Origin: Marine group II euryarchaeote REDSEA-S11_B3N4
GTDB lineage: Archaea; Thermoplasmatota; Poseidoniia; Poseidoniales; Thalassarchaeaceae
Reading direction: 5' to 3'
Length of the DNA stretch: 64,000 nucleotides
Assembly: GCA_001628485.1 (NCBI GenBank)
Contig: LURR01000012.1
Coordinates: forward strand, 1 to 64,000
Below the pieces are notes generated by a model that had not been told where the DNA came from, did not search any database, and saw nothing but the letters and a program-made list of their open reading frames with translations. The translations under genes and the position numbers were made by a program. This document shows positions 51,421 through 61,821 of this stretch, piece by piece. Numbering within the stretch: position 1 is the first letter of the stretch; every line of letters starts with the position of its first letter.

Positions 51421-52353
51421 TTAACCTACGTAAATCATACTCCCCAGAAGGGCCCAGCCAGTCAGCATGGAAGAAAGGAATAGCGTACTCTGATACGCCT
51501 CCATTAGTTGTGCAGAATCAGAGGAAGACTCGGCCCTTTTAGTCATAACATACAGGTTTACCCCGCCCATGCTGATGGCGGACAGAATCCAAACAGGCGA
51601 GCTAAAACGACCCGATTCGCTAAATTCGTGCATCCCCGCAAGTAGGAAGCATATCACCCAACCTATTGTAAGAAAAATGCTAAGGTTCCTGGTCGCGATA
51701 GATCCGAAGGCTGCTGGGAAGGACTTGATCCCCTGCTCCCTGTCAACTTCCTTGTCCATCAGGGCGTAATTAACATCGAATGCAGTAATCCAAAGAGCTA
51801 CACCAAGCGAAATGAAGAACACCTCCGGGAACCAGAGAAACTCCAATTGATCTTGTCCTATTCCGAAAATCGCCTCCCATCCATGGTGATCAGCCGCGAT
51901 TGCGACCCATGCACCAGCTGGTGCAAGAGCGAGGCAGAAACCAATCCAAAAGTGACACAACCATGTAACCCTCTTCGTGTATGGATATATCACAAAGGCT
52001 AGTACCGGCAGCCATGACATCTTCAGCGCTACTTCATTCAGGCTCCATGCAGAAAATAGTAGCATACCAAGGAACAATCCCGCGAGAACCCAAGATGATT
52101 GTACCGATATTGTGCCCGTCGGAAGGTGCCTTGATGCGGTTCTTGGGTTTTCTGCATCGATATCCTTGTCTATAATTCGATTAAGTACCATTGCAAGACC
52201 ACGTGCTCCAACGGCAGCAAAAATAATCCAAAAACCATCTGAGACCTCGCTACCGAACTCTTTGTCTGCAAGTACAAATCCAATTAGGACGAATGGAAGT
52301 GAAAATAGTGTGTGTTCGACCTTGACGAACTCCAGAACTTCCTTAGCGCCCAT
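51421..52353 (-). CDS. ubiA: UbiA-family prenyltransferase
   Basis: About 310 residues from ATG 52353, which lies one base after the UbiD stop; an upstream frame to 52503 would overlap that gene. It attaches a polyprenyl chain to an aromatic ring in quinone synthesis. The first Asp-rich motif is NRIIDKDIDAENPRTASR and the second DVNYALMDKEVDREQG; nine membrane helices are visible. Directly coupled to UbiD, so the substrate is probably 4-hydroxybenzoate or a menaquinone-type precursor. Confidence 0.9.
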   Translation of the reverse strand: MGAKEVLEFVKVEHTLFSLPFVLIGFVLADKEFGSEVSDGFWIIFAAVGARGLAMVLNRIIDKDIDAENPRTASRHLPTGTISVQSSWVLAGLFLGMLLFSAWSLNEVALKMSWLPVLAFVIYPYTKRVTWLCHFWIGFCLALAPAGAWVAIAADHHGWEAIFGIGQDQLEFLWFPEVFFISLGVALWITAFDVNYALMDKEVDREQGIKSFPAAFGSIATRNLSIFLTIGWVICFLLAGMHEFSESGRFSSPVWILSAISMGGVNLYVMTKRAESSSDSAQLMEAYQSTLFLSSMLTGWALLGSMIYVG

Positions 52354-52354
52354 T

Positions 52355-54244
52355 TCAAATCCTCTGGGTAAGCCACGCATCAACTCTCCTAACCATCTCT
52401 GGATCATGGAGGGTGACAGCAGGCCATCTTCGAACGGGAAGAGGACCGTCATCAGACGGTATTGGAACCGTGGCATCCCAAGCCACTCTCGTACCAGTTC
52501 CATCGAAGTGAAGATCCCTGCCTACATCAAATCTGCAGAAAAGCTGCCAAAGGAGCCTCCTCTTCCAATCTTCATGTTCCAGATCTGCATCCGAGTCTGT
52601 GATGAACAGCCACTTAAGTCGCCTAGAAGCATTAAGGCTCCAGATGGAATCTCTGATTGCTGAAATCTTCTCTCTCTGTAGACGCGCCAGATGATTATTG
52701 GTTACTTCCACACTCTCCTCCGGGCTAGGGCTGCCTTCGACTTCGGTAGTTACCACCATCATCGAAGGCCGTAACATCCTAGCCTGGACAACGCCCTCAA
52801 TTGCGGATGCTGAGATTGCCAGAGATTCACTAACATTGCTCTCTTCTGGCCGAGAAATAGGATCTCCCTCTGATGGTGTGGTCGCATCGATGATTAACTT
52901 GTCATGGATATTTTCCCAGGGAGATGTGTGAGCTAGAGAATCAGCGACCATTCCTTCCAGTATGACTAGATCATCGGGAATATTGACCTTGTTATTTAGA
53001 GCGTCAAGAAGCTTCTCGAGATCTTTGACTTGATGATCCTCATCGACAACTATGATCACTTTTAGGAACATCATCTGTCCAGCTCCCAGAAGTCCGAGAG
53101 CAGTCTTCCGCGCCTGGCGTGGAAACCTTTGCTTCGAGGAGACGACAGCGAGATTGTGGAAACCCGTCTCGAGAGGCAGGAAAGTATCGATGACATCCCT
53201 GTGCTGGAATTTCAATACTGGCAACAGAGCATCACCAATAGCCTCGCCTAGGTAACCGTCCTCCATCGGGGGTATGCCGACTATCGTCATTGGTATAGTC
53301 GGGTCCTTCCTGTGAGTGATTGCTGTAACGTGCATTACTGGATACTCGTCCTCCAGGGAGTAATGACCGAAGTGGTCACCGAACGGGCCCTCCATCCTTC
53401 TCTCCGAAGGCAGTGTGTACCCTTCAATTACGAAATCGCAGTCTGCTGGGACCCACAAATCATTGGTCAGGCATTTTGTAATCTTGAGTCTTCTACCGCT
53501 CAGAAGTCCTGCAAACTCGTACTCTGAGAGGTTGTCTGGGAGGGGGGAGATCGCGCTGAAGATTACCTGAGGGGGGCCCCCAAGGCAAATCGCGACTGGC
53601 ATCCTATCGTCTGATGCCTCAGCATGATCTGCACCATGCTTGTGTTTCTGCCAGTGAAGGCCGACTTCATCAGGGCCGAAAACTTGGCTCCTGTACATCC
53701 CTAGGTTGTGAACTCCGGTTTCTGGATCTGATGTGACAACAAGTGGAAGCGTCATGAAGGGCCCGCCATCCTGGGGCCAACTCGTTGGGATGGGGAGCCT
53801 AGTCACATCAGGATTTTCCATCCTGACCTGCTGACATTTCCCCCTCGAGACTCTCCTAGGAGCCATTGAAATTCCTTGTTTTAGCAACCCAAGACCTGTC
53901 CACGGCCTCCTCAGGATTCCTCCTATATCCGGCTTCATGAGGCCAGTCATCATTTCACCGATTTCCTTTGGCTCCACGACACCCAGCGCGAGATTGGTCC
54001 TGTCACGGGTTCCGAAGAGGTTCATCGCAAGGGGGTACCTGCTGATACTTCCATCTCCCAACCTGGGCTGATCGAAGATAACCGCTGGGCCGTTCCTCTT
54101 TACCAACAGGTCTGCGATACAGCCCGCTTCTAGCTCGACATCGACTGGATGGCTCACTCTCAACAATTCGCCTCTCTGTTCCAGAGCCAGTATGAATTCC
54201 TCTAGACTTCTCCAACCCATGCCATAACGCAGTGCTCTTGGCAT
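52355..54244 (-). CDS. ubiD: UbiD-family decarboxylase
   Basis: 629 residues. UbiD uses prenylated FMN to remove a carboxyl group from an aromatic quinone precursor. Landmarks are the N-terminal LEEFILALEQRGELLRV, the central PIPTSWPQDGGPFMTLPLV, and the active-site E-R-E region (CDFVIEGYTLPSERRMEGPFGDH). Translation may start at ATG 54220, which fits the family opening MGWRSLEEF better. It is about 120 residues longer than most UbiD, the extra lying at the C-terminus. The UbiX flavin prenyltransferase is not in the window. Confidence 0.93.
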   Translation of the reverse strand: MPRALRYGMGWRSLEEFILALEQRGELLRVSHPVDVELEAGCIADLLVKRNGPAVIFDQPRLGDGSISRYPLAMNLFGTRDRTNLALGVVEPKEIGEMMTGLMKPDIGGILRRPWTGLGLLKQGISMAPRRVSRGKCQQVRMENPDVTRLPIPTSWPQDGGPFMTLPLVVTSDPETGVHNLGMYRSQVFGPDEVGLHWQKHKHGADHAEASDDRMPVAICLGGPPQVIFSAISPLPDNLSEYEFAGLLSGRRLKITKCLTNDLWVPADCDFVIEGYTLPSERRMEGPFGDHFGHYSLEDEYPVMHVTAITHRKDPTIPMTIVGIPPMEDGYLGEAIGDALLPVLKFQHRDVIDTFLPLETGFHNLAVVSSKQRFPRQARKTALGLLGAGQMMFLKVIIVVDEDHQVKDLEKLLDALNNKVNIPDDLVILEGMVADSLAHTSPWENIHDKLIIDATTPSEGDPISRPEESNVSESLAISASAIEGVVQARMLRPSMMVVTTEVEGSPSPEESVEVTNNHLARLQREKISAIRDSIWSLNASRRLKWLFITDSDADLEHEDWKRRLLWQLFCRFDVGRDLHFDGTGTRVAWDATVPIPSDDGPLPVRRWPAVTLHDPEMVRRVDAWLTQRI

Positions 54245-54325
54245 GAGAAGGTTTGTCTGTTTTGGAGGGTATCAAACCGAGGGTTTCTTTGATAGGGCCC
54301 TTACCGTAACTACGTGGGCGACGGA

Positions 54326-55558
54326 ATGACGGTCTGCGACGTTCTTGTTGTGGGGGCTGGTCCCGGAGGAGGAAATGCCGCTCTGCAATGCTCACGAAAG
54401 GGGCTATCAACGATAATTATCGAGGATCACCCCGAGATAGGAACCCCGGTTCATTGTGGAGAGTGCATTTCGGAGATAGCTTGTCAGAACCTAGAGCTTA
54501 CTCTCCCGGAGGAGGTAATCAGCAAGAGGGTGCAAGGAATAAGAGTCATTTTCCCAGATGGTACCGAAAAGCGACTTACCGAGGAGGGTTATGTTCTGGA
54601 GAAGCACCTCTTTGAGAGGTGGATAACAGACGAGGCAGTCTCAGCAGGCGCCACGCTCAACCTAGGACACAAACTACTTTCCATGGAGAGGGCCGAAGGA
54701 GAACCGTTTTCAGGATGGGTTTGTGATGGCAAGGGGGATCAATTCCCCATAATGGCCAAGATAGTAATCGATGCCTCGGGGGTTGCAGCGGTCTGCTCCC
54801 GTTTAGTCAAGCCTGATGGAGAGAACCCTCTGAATCAAAAGGGCAAGGTTGTCGCTGGGATGCAGTACGAGCTTCTAGAGGTGCCCACTGATGGTTATCT
54901 GGATTTCTACATATGGCCTAGCTATGCTGAGAAAGGGTACCTGTGGATGATTCCCAAGTGCGATGGCAGGGCAAATGTCGGACTCGTAACCGAGGACAAG
55001 CCCAGGACAAAAAAGGCTCTCGATGAATTCATAGCAAACACACATTTTAGTGAATCTGAACAGGTTCTTCCCCCGTGGAAAGAAAAGGGGAGCCCGGCCT
55101 TCGGGGGGACCATCCCAATCTCGGGACCCTTCGAGCGGACCCACTATGACGGGCTGATTTTAGTGGGAGATGCTGCAGGATTCACCTCTCCCCTGTTCGA
55201 GGGTGGCTCCCACCTGGCATTGAAATCAGCCGTTTTCGCGGCAAATACCGCTGCAAACGCTATTTCAGAAGGAGACCTCACCTCGGAGAGGCTATCAGAG
55301 TACACTAGACTATGGAAGGCAGAGTTTCCACCTTATGGCAAAATTCTGAGGGGGAAGACAGCCCTCTTCGAACTATCAGATGATGAGATGTCCGTTATGG
55401 CAACATGCTTTCCGGATGAGATGTCGGGGATGGGAATTACCGGTAAGGCGATGGTCGGGCTCAGACTTCTATTCAGAAAACCAACGTTGTACTTGAAGCG
55501 AATCGTGCCAGCGATGCTAGCATTTGGATACAGCAGGGCGAAGTACTACGGATGGTGA
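54326..55558 (+). CDS. Geranylgeranyl reductase family FAD protein
   Basis: About 410 residues from ATG 54326 (a GTG at 54314 is less likely). It saturates isoprenoid double bonds in archaeal membrane lipids or quinone tails. The FAD-binding motif DVLVVGAGPGGGNAALQC, the family cysteine in TPVHCGECISE, and the second FAD motif LVGDAAGFTSPLFEGG are present. Length is typical. It is divergent from UbiD and 3 bases upstream of ccmF, so it could act on menaquinone as well as lipid. Confidence 0.92.
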   Translation: MTVCDVLVVGAGPGGGNAALQCSRKGLSTIIIEDHPEIGTPVHCGECISEIACQNLELTLPEEVISKRVQGIRVIFPDGTEKRLTEEGYVLEKHLFERWITDEAVSAGATLNLGHKLLSMERAEGEPFSGWVCDGKGDQFPIMAKIVIDASGVAAVCSRLVKPDGENPLNQKGKVVAGMQYELLEVPTDGYLDFYIWPSYAEKGYLWMIPKCDGRANVGLVTEDKPRTKKALDEFIANTHFSESEQVLPPWKEKGSPAFGGTIPISGPFERTHYDGLILVGDAAGFTSPLFEGGSHLALKSAVFAANTAANAISEGDLTSERLSEYTRLWKAEFPPYGKILRGKTALFELSDDEMSVMATCFPDEMSGMGITGKAMVGLRLLFRKPTLYLKRIVPAMLAFGYSRAKYYGW

Positions 55559-55561
55559 ACG

Positions 55562-57931
55562 ATGCTCACCTTTCTCGGGTACACGTTGGTCTTCCTAGCC
55601 CTGCTAGTCAGCCTGTACCTAGTAATCCGCCCCGAGGCTAGCTCACGGTCTTTCTTGAGGACGGCTGCAATGGGGGCCCAGTCCTCTCCCTTCCTGCTTC
55701 TGTCACTATCATTCATTTTCGAAGCGACGTCGCTGGATCTCGTCTCGAGTTACGTCGGTGAGGGATTGCCATTCTTCTATCGCATTTCAGCGGTATGGGG
55801 AAGCAGGTCCGGGCCTCTCCTTATGTGGGCCTCGATGATGAGCGTAATCGCATGGTTGATGTCTAGGGACAGAACGACCGATGCTGAAACCATAAGGGTC
55901 ATGCACTTCTGGACATTACTTCTCCTGCTTATCTCAGCAGGCCTGCGCCCCTTCTCCCCTGCTATTCCCGGCTCTGCTGGGGAGATCAGTCCCTTGCTAC
56001 AGACAGACCTGATGGTGATTCACCCGCCAGTGGTCTTCGTCTACTACTCACTGTGCCTTGCGACGGCTAGCATTGCGGTGTCTGGCCTGATTAGGTCAAG
56101 GCCCTCGAATGAGACCCACGCCTCGATGATTCCATGGGCCAGATACTCATTCCTGGCAGGAACAATCGGCATAGGGCTTGGTGGTCTCTGGGCCTATACG
56201 GTTCTGGATTGGGGAGGGTATTGGGCATGGGACCCAGTCGAGACAGGATCACTTCTCCCGTGGCTGGCACTACTTGCTATACTTCACTCGAGAGCAAGGC
56301 CAAGGGCATCCAATCCCTACGCATTATCGCCCGCGTTCGGAATGATAACCGGGGCTCTGGTGATGCATGCCACCCTGGTTACCCGAGCAAACGGGGTCTG
56401 GGCCTCTGTCCATGCCTTCGTGGGTGATGGGGAGAATTCTCTCCCGAGGGACCCATATGTACGCGTCCTGGAGATTATCGATTTCACCGCAGTAGGATTC
56501 GAGATCACGGTCTACATGACGTCAGTTTTTGCCCTGCTCGGTCTTTCGGTTGCCCATGCCCTGAGGGAGCAGAGAGCCACCCTGCTCGCAAAGGGATCAC
56601 AGACTCTGTACGAGAAGAACCGGTTTCTAGCAGTCTTCCTGTTATTCTACTTCGCTGCTGTCGGTCTCTGGATAGGCTCATCCGCAGTCCTCTTCTTCGG
56701 GCTAGCCATTCTGACACTGCTTATCTTCGGGGATGGAGACGAACCCCCGGTCCATTGGGTCTCCCTTGGAGTCCTCCTGATGCTCTTCTCGGGATGGGCG
56801 TGGATCTCCGAGTGGTACCAGTCTTTGGCTGGAATCGCGCCTTTCCTCCTGGTTTGGGTAATGCCCGATGAACAGAAGGACGACTTCTCTCGAATAACCG
56901 GCTTAATTTTAGATCCCAAAAAGAGGGCCGTCATGGCTCGGTCCTTTCCATGGTACCTGTCCGCGGTATTCCTGCTGCTGACCTGGGTCCTACTGACTGT
57001 CGAGATAGAGGGCACAAGCATCGAAGCGCACGAGTACTATGGTGCCCCTCTGGTGTCCCTTCTCGCCGTGGGGCTAGCACTGTACGCTTGGGGCGACAGG
57101 ATAAGCGGCAGAGCAGGAGCAATCGCGCTCTCGGTGACCTTGGCCCTCTCAGTGGTTCTAGCCGCTTTCTCGGATAGGCTGGAGCTGCCTGGGAATCAGG
57201 ACGGAGCAATCACGGATAGCATTTCCAGGGGCGCTGTCTCCATGTTCATCCTGACCTGGCTAGCCCTGGCCATCCCGCCAACGCTGCTGAAGCTGTGGAG
57301 GAGCTCTAGAAAGACGATTCCCATAATAATCCGTGGCGGCATAGCGACTCAATCAGCTCGAGCGAGGTTACTGGGCACCCACATCGCCCATGCTGGCATC
57401 CTGATCCTGCTGGTGGGGCATGTCCTCACTACCACTCTTGTTGATAGGACAGATCCGTCCCACTTCGTCACACTGGAGAGAGATGTTCCGATACAGCATC
57501 AGGGGATGGAGCTCGTGTTCACCGGGGTAGAGGTCCTATCCGCAGACGAGGAAGGCTACGGGTACCGCATAGGAGACGGCTATGTTGGAGTGGTCATCGA
57601 GGCGAGGGACGATGGTGGTTCACTGCTCGGGACTATCACGCCCGGAATGCTCCGCTTTGATTCTCCCTCCGGCATGGTGTCCGCCAGATCGGAGGTCGAT
57701 AGGCTGACGGGGGTGACAGGGGACACGATAGTAATCCTGGACCTACTGCAGTCAAACGAGCTCTTGTCATCGATGATCCTGGGCCAGTCTGACGATGTCA
57801 GCGAGGTCAGGGTCACCGTACACCGCCTCCAGGGCAGCCATCTCGTTTGGGCGGGTTGGCTAATGGTGGTCATTGGGAGCGCCTTCGCATCCCTCCCAAG
57901 AAGAGTGACTGAACCATCCGAGGACGAGTAA
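55562..57931 (+). CDS. ccmF: Cytochrome c biogenesis protein CcmF
   Basis: 789 residues, longer than the usual 650. CcmF is part of the system I heme lyase that attaches heme to apocytochrome c. The WWD heme-handling motif is seen as [19 protein letters not shown], and external His residues sit in nearby loops ([16 protein letters not shown]). About 14 membrane helices and an outer C-terminal domain of 150 residues are present. Base composition is clearly richer in G/C, with many CTG and GCC codons, than its neighbours. Other ccm genes are not in the window. Confidence 0.93.
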   Translation: MLTFLGYTLVFLALLVSLYLVIRPEASSRSFLRTAAMGAQSSPFLLLSLSFIFEATSLDLVSSYVGEGLPFFYRISAVWGSRSGPLLMWASMMSVIAWLMSRDRTTDAETIRVMHFWTLLLLLISAGLRPFSPAIPGSAGEISPLLQTDLMVIHPPVVFVYYSLCLATASIAVSGLIRSRPSNETHASMIPWARYSFLAGTIGIGLGGLWAYTVLDWGGYWAWDPVETGSLLPWLALLAILHSRARPRASNPYALSPAFGMITGALVMHATLVTRANGVWASVHAFVGDGENSLPRDPYVRVLEIIDFTAVGFEITVYMTSVFALLGLSVAHALREQRATLLAKGSQTLYEKNRFLAVFLLFYFAAVGLWIGSSAVLFFGLAILTLLIFGDGDEPPVHWVSLGVLLMLFSGWAWISEWYQSLAGIAPFLLVWVMPDEQKDDFSRITGLILDPKKRAVMARSFPWYLSAVFLLLTWVLLTVEIEGTSIEAHEYYGAPLVSLLAVGLALYAWGDRISGRAGAIALSVTLALSVVLAAFSDRLELPGNQDGAITDSISRGAVSMFILTWLALAIPPTLLKLWRSSRKTIPIIIRGGIATQSARARLLGTHIAHAGILILLVGHVLTTTLVDRTDPSHFVTLERDVPIQHQGMELVFTGVEVLSADEEGYGYRIGDGYVGVVIEARDDGGSLLGTITPGMLRFDSPSGMVSARSEVDRLTGVTGDTIVILDLLQSNELLSSMILGQSDDVSEVRVTVHRLQGSHLVWAGWLMVVIGSAFASLPRRVTEPSEDE

Positions 57932-58001
57932 AGGCCCTCATCGCCCCTTACCGTTTGAATGAAAAAGGGGGAGCCGGTCGCGAGGCCCCTGAGGTGCTGT
58001 A

Positions 58002-58694
58002 ATGGATAATGGCTCAATCGTTCATGTAGACTATGATTTGTACAATGCTAGCAATGACAAGCTGATAGAGACAACGAGGGAGGAGGTAGCCAAGGAACAC
58101 GATATCCATGACGAAAACAGGGAGTACTCCCCAATGATTACAACCGTCGGAGATGGCAGACTAATTCCCGGTTTCGAGTCTCACCTGGCAGGAGCCGAGG
58201 CTGGAAAGGATTACGAGTTCGATATCGAACCAACCGAGGCCTATGGGGATAGGGACCAGAACAAGGTTGAGACTATCTCACAGAATGTCCTCCTAAGGAG
58301 CGTAAGAGACCCGAACACACTGGCAATAGGGGCTCCAGTCGAGATTGGTGGGAGACAAGGAATTCTTCAGTTCATGAGTGCTGGTAGGGCTAGGATAGAC
58401 TACAACCACCCACTAGCAGGGGTCACCCTGAGGTACAACTATCAGATTGTTAAGGTCGTTGAGGATAGGGATGAGAAGGTTCAGACCCTGATGAAGATGA
58501 ACACCGGAAGAGACGACTTCGAGATCGAATTCGAAGGTGACGACCTCACGATGACTCTCCCGGAGGAGATGGCTTACGATCAGAACTGGGCATTCACGAA
58601 GTTCTCTCTGGTCACCACTCTGAGGGAGAATGTAGGAGTCGCCAAGGTAATCTTCCGAGAGGTTCACGAGCCAAGGCAGATCGAAGAAGAGTAA
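58002..58694 (+). CDS. FKBP-type peptidyl-prolyl isomerase, SlyD-like
   Basis: 230 residues from ATG 58002 with a GAGGTG site upstream. The FKBP half is split by a flap domain as in SlyD: IVHVDYDLYNASNDKLIETT, GDGRLIPGFESHLAGAEAGK and FDIEPTEAYGDRD. The C-terminal 80 residues are an acidic extension typical of archaeal long FKBPs. It is cytoplasmic (no signal peptide), working as a chaperone and proline isomerase. The stop is directly next to the convergent site-2 protease stop. Confidence 0.92.
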   Translation: MDNGSIVHVDYDLYNASNDKLIETTREEVAKEHDIHDENREYSPMITTVGDGRLIPGFESHLAGAEAGKDYEFDIEPTEAYGDRDQNKVETISQNVLLRSVRDPNTLAIGAPVEIGGRQGILQFMSAGRARIDYNHPLAGVTLRYNYQIVKVVEDRDEKVQTLMKMNTGRDDFEIEFEGDDLTMTLPEEMAYDQNWAFTKFSLVTTLRENVGVAKVIFREVHEPRQIEEE

Positions 58695-60206
58695 CTAGAT
58701 CATTCTCGGAATGATAACCGGTATTAGCAGAATCAGTAGGATGAAGATACTACTCAGGCTGCTGATTCTATTCGATATGTTCTCGATCCGTATCGGATGA
58801 GAAGACCGACTGATCTTTCTCAGTACCGAGTGGACCCCATCTCTAACAAGGTGACCACCATCGAAGGGAATCATGGGAATCAGGTTTGCGAAACCAAGAA
58901 GGAAGTTGATCCAGACAAGCCAGAACAGGAAGTCGAACAGCATCAACATCCCATCAGTTCCGAGGACCGAACCCATGGTCCCGCTTCCAGCAACCAGCAT
59001 CTCCCTCTCTTGGAGGATCATCGTCTGCCCTTCGTTTGAAATCGGGACATTAAGCATTAGAAGAGGGCGAATCAAAGTGAGTATTGCCGTACCTGACGCT
59101 GAGTACTCTCCGTCGATGATATTGGCATATGCATCCACTCCCGCCGTTGATGAAACAAGATCGGACACGCCTAGGAAAGCATCACCGGGCTCAATTTCCA
59201 GTAATTCCAGTAGTTCTACTCTGTCTTCAATAATGCAATCACTATCTTTCTCACAGTCTTCGATGTAGTACTGGTAGCGATCACCCATAGTGACAGTTAT
59301 GCTCCTCTCTGACCAAATATCAGTGGAATCATCCCTGGATAGCACGGTTAGTTGGGCAACTTCCCCAGCGGAGAGTCCGCCCATCTCATTCGAGAAATCG
59401 GAGTAATCAGAGATCTCGATACCATCGATATGTGTAATCGTCTCGAATGGCATTAGGCCGGCTTCTTCTGCCCCTCCTCCGACCACAATTCCTCTTGCAT
59501 GAACGCCTTTGTTTTCTGCCGCCATCCCACTGGCAACAGAACAAAGGAGAATCAAAACCACGTAGGTTACGAAGATATTGATAGAAGGTCCAGCTGCGAA
59601 AAGCCTCAACCTGTCTCTCCGGGGGGCCCTCTCCATCTCCTTCTCTTCGGGCTCTGCGAAGGCCCCGATGGGCAGAGGCCCCAGTTGAAGCAGTCCGAAG
59701 CTCCTCAACCTCATTCCATGGGCCCTAGCTTGAATTCCGTGACTGTATTCGTGAATCACTATCGCAACTATGAGTGCCAGGGCTGGCCACCATAGTGGGA
59801 CGAAGCTGGTGACTCCTGGGATAAGCAGTAGGTCGCTTGCAGGAATGGACTCCTCAGGAGGACTTACTGCTGCTGCGACTGCACTAAGGAGAAGAAGCAG
59901 TACAACCATGAACATTACAAAGAAGCACAGCCAGATTGAGACCTCTCCGAATCCCCTCCAGAATCTTCTGGGTTTGGATACTGATTCCAGAAGACGCATG
60001 CCTCTTCTAGTTCTGATCATCAGGATAATCCCTAGAGCTCTAGTTGCATCCATCTTGTCCAGGAGGCCTGTCGACTCTGCGTACAACAAACCCGAATACC
60101 AAATTGCGAGTAGAGCTACTAACCAAACCGGTGCACCTAGGTTGTACACAAGGAATAGCAGTAGCAATGGGATTAGGATGCTCCTATTCTCCCCCTGTTC
60201 CGCCAT
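58695..60206 (-). CDS. Site-2 protease family (M50) intramembrane metalloprotease
   Basis: 503 residues. It is a zinc protease that cuts membrane-anchored regulators. The HExxH zinc site is at His152-Glu153-His156 (HEYSHGIQAR), and the third ligand lies in NLIPMIPFDGGHLVRDG. A PDZ domain (about 220-330) follows, with a small acidic cysteine-containing insertion. Six or so helices frame the site. The N-terminal 60 residues hold two extra helices. The client is unknown, and there is no anti-sigma-like partner as in bacteria. Confidence 0.9.
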   Translation of the reverse strand: MAEQGENRSILIPLLLLFLVYNLGAPVWLVALLAIWYSGLLYAESTGLLDKMDATRALGIILMIRTRRGMRLLESVSKPRRFWRGFGEVSIWLCFFVMFMVVLLLLLSAVAAAVSPPEESIPASDLLLIPGVTSFVPLWWPALALIVAIVIHEYSHGIQARAHGMRLRSFGLLQLGPLPIGAFAEPEEKEMERAPRRDRLRLFAAGPSINIFVTYVVLILLCSVASGMAAENKGVHARGIVVGGGAEEAGLMPFETITHIDGIEISDYSDFSNEMGGLSAGEVAQLTVLSRDDSTDIWSERSITVTMGDRYQYYIEDCEKDSDCIIEDRVELLELLEIEPGDAFLGVSDLVSSTAGVDAYANIIDGEYSASGTAILTLIRPLLMLNVPISNEGQTMILQEREMLVAGSGTMGSVLGTDGMLMLFDFLFWLVWINFLLGFANLIPMIPFDGGHLVRDGVHSVLRKISRSSHPIRIENISNRISSLSSIFILLILLIPVIIPRMI

Positions 60207-60283
60207 GTTGATTACAATCGTCCTTGTCTCTTCAACCTGCTCTAAAACAAAAGTGAGAATACCTCCGACTGATTCGCGTAGTC

Positions 60284-60469
60284 ATGTCAAGGGCATTCGG
60301 AGGCTCCGCAAGGAGTACCAATCGCAGAATCGACTCTTTAGCTAGGGAGAGGGACAGTATCGGACGAATCCTGGTCCAAGCTGAACTTCATAGCGTTAGG
60401 GAAGAAGTTGAATCTGTCAGGCAATCACTGGAACAGATAGAAGGGCTCCTTTGCGGTACGAGAAATTAG
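60284..60469 (+). CDS. Short helical protein, uncertain
   Basis: 61 residues. A basic start (MSRAFGGSARSTNRR) is followed by a charged helix (ELHSVREEVESVRQSLEQIE) that could form a coiled coil. It is divergent from the protease gene and its stop overlaps that of the Hjc gene by 4 bases. Coding status rests on position and composition, as no family is recognised. Confidence 0.4.
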   Translation: MSRAFGGSARSTNRRIDSLARERDSIGRILVQAELHSVREEVESVRQSLEQIEGLLCGTRN

Positions 60470-61041
60470 CTAACTACTGTTTCTTTAGCGGACGAATTGC
60501 CCGAATTGGACCTCACTCCAATTGCTCCTTCCGAGCTACAAATTAATGACAGGAACCTGTGCACTGGCATTCCAGCATTCCAGTCTAGGTGAGGGGTACC
60601 TCTGCTTGTTAGTGGAAGTGCGGGGATACTTCTGGATAGGTGTCTAAGTTTTCCGGTCAATCCCTCAACTTCTACTTTCATGATTCTCCAACTATCCCCC
60701 CTTACTCCCTTCAACCTGAAAGCATAAAGCGGGAGAAGCCCGCATTTCTCACCAGTAGATTTCAGGGAATTGTACTGGTCCATGGTTCTACCTGAGAGGT
60801 ATATCCTCTCGCTCTTGGAGGTCTTCACCTCTATTGGGAAGCAAATGTCTCCCCTAAGAGCAAGCAGGTCACCAGTCCCCTCTGAACCGCTTCCTGGGGC
60901 CCGAACTACCAGAAAAGGCCTCTTTACGACTCTCATTGCTTTCGCGCGCTCAACTTCAGAGCAAGATCTCGTGACAGCGCGGACTCCCTTTATTTCTCCA
61001 GCGAGAACCGAACGCAACTCTCTTTCGTAACTGGTCCCCAT
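60466..61041 (-). CDS. hjc: Holliday junction resolvase Hjc
   Basis: About 191 residues from ATG 61041 (MGTSYERELRSVL). Hjc cuts four-way DNA junctions in recombination. Nuclease residues are in the expected order: Glu in SYERE, then FLVVRAPGSGSEGTGDLLAL with the metal-binding Asp, and EVKTSK with the catalytic Glu and Lys. The enzyme is about 60 residues longer than classic Hjc because of a C-terminal tail. A TTG at 61053 is a less likely start. Confidence 0.85.
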   Translation of the reverse strand: MGTSYERELRSVLAGEIKGVRAVTRSCSEVERAKAMRVVKRPFLVVRAPGSGSEGTGDLLALRGDICFPIEVKTSKSERIYLSGRTMDQYNSLKSTGEKCGLLPLYAFRLKGVRGDSWRIMKVEVEGLTGKLRHLSRSIPALPLTSRGTPHLDWNAGMPVHRFLSLICSSEGAIGVRSNSGNSSAKETVVS

Positions 61042-61084
61042 GGCGCTATCCAATTCTCAGGGTTATTGAGGACACCGGTCCAAA

Positions 61085-61726
61085 TCACTGAATCTTTCCC
61101 TTTCTGTAATCCCTGGTTCTGTCTACACCCGGGAATTGATCCTCACTTTCTCTATAGACAGTTTTCATGTTATTCAAGAAATTGTCTTCATTGGTTACAA
61201 TGAGAACCATGTCAACCCCCGGATCATCCTCTCCATCCATCCACGGGAGAATTATTTCCATGGTCATCCTAGCTCCCTCTCTGTGCGGGTATGCGAAAAC
61301 ATCCATTCCTAGCGGTGGGAGGACGAGAGTCTTCCTAGGCTCGATGGTCTCTACTGTCTCGAATAGAGCACCGTATGAGTTTCTCAGAAGCTCCCTCCTG
61401 AAGTTGTCCTGCGTGGGCCTCCTACAGTCTGGACCAACTACATGCACAAGTTTGGATACTGGGAGGTCGAAAGCATCCGTAGTCACTGCCTCCCCGACTC
61501 CACATGGCTGCAGATTCAACTTCCTCCTCTCTTTTGCAATATTGGCACATGCCTCCCTGAGGCCGTCTCCAGCAGCTTGCTGCATCCTCTCATCCAGACC
61601 TTCTCTTCCGGCTAGTCTACTATTCGCGGGGATTACCATTATGTCCCCCTCTACGCCGACTATATCTCCGTAGAGAACCCGTACTTGTCCGTGCGTACAT
61701 TCTCTCACGATTACAACATCGGCCAT
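61085..61726 (-). CDS. Macro-domain protein
   Basis: About 213 residues from ATG 61726 (MADVVIVREC). Macro domains bind or hydrolyse ADP-ribose and its derivatives. The nucleotide site is visible as VIPANSRLAGREGLDERMQQAAG and the GVGEAVTTDAFDLPVSKLVHVVG strand. A later DVFAYPHREGARM segment is also typical. A role in reversing ADP-ribosylation or in tRNA-splicing by-product turnover is possible. Confidence 0.87.
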   Translation of the reverse strand: MADVVIVRECTHGQVRVLYGDIVGVEGDIMVIPANSRLAGREGLDERMQQAAGDGLREACANIAKERRKLNLQPCGVGEAVTTDAFDLPVSKLVHVVGPDCRRPTQDNFRRELLRNSYGALFETVETIEPRKTLVLPPLGMDVFAYPHREGARMTMEIILPWMDGEDDPGVDMVLIVTNEDNFLNNMKTVYRESEDQFPGVDRTRDYRKGKIQ

Positions 61727-61821
61727 AAGCATGCGAAGGCAGGCCATCGGATATGTATCCATCGTAGGTATTTTCAGAAAGACTAGGGAACTTTAATCGC
61801 CACGAACCCCCTCCCATAGGC

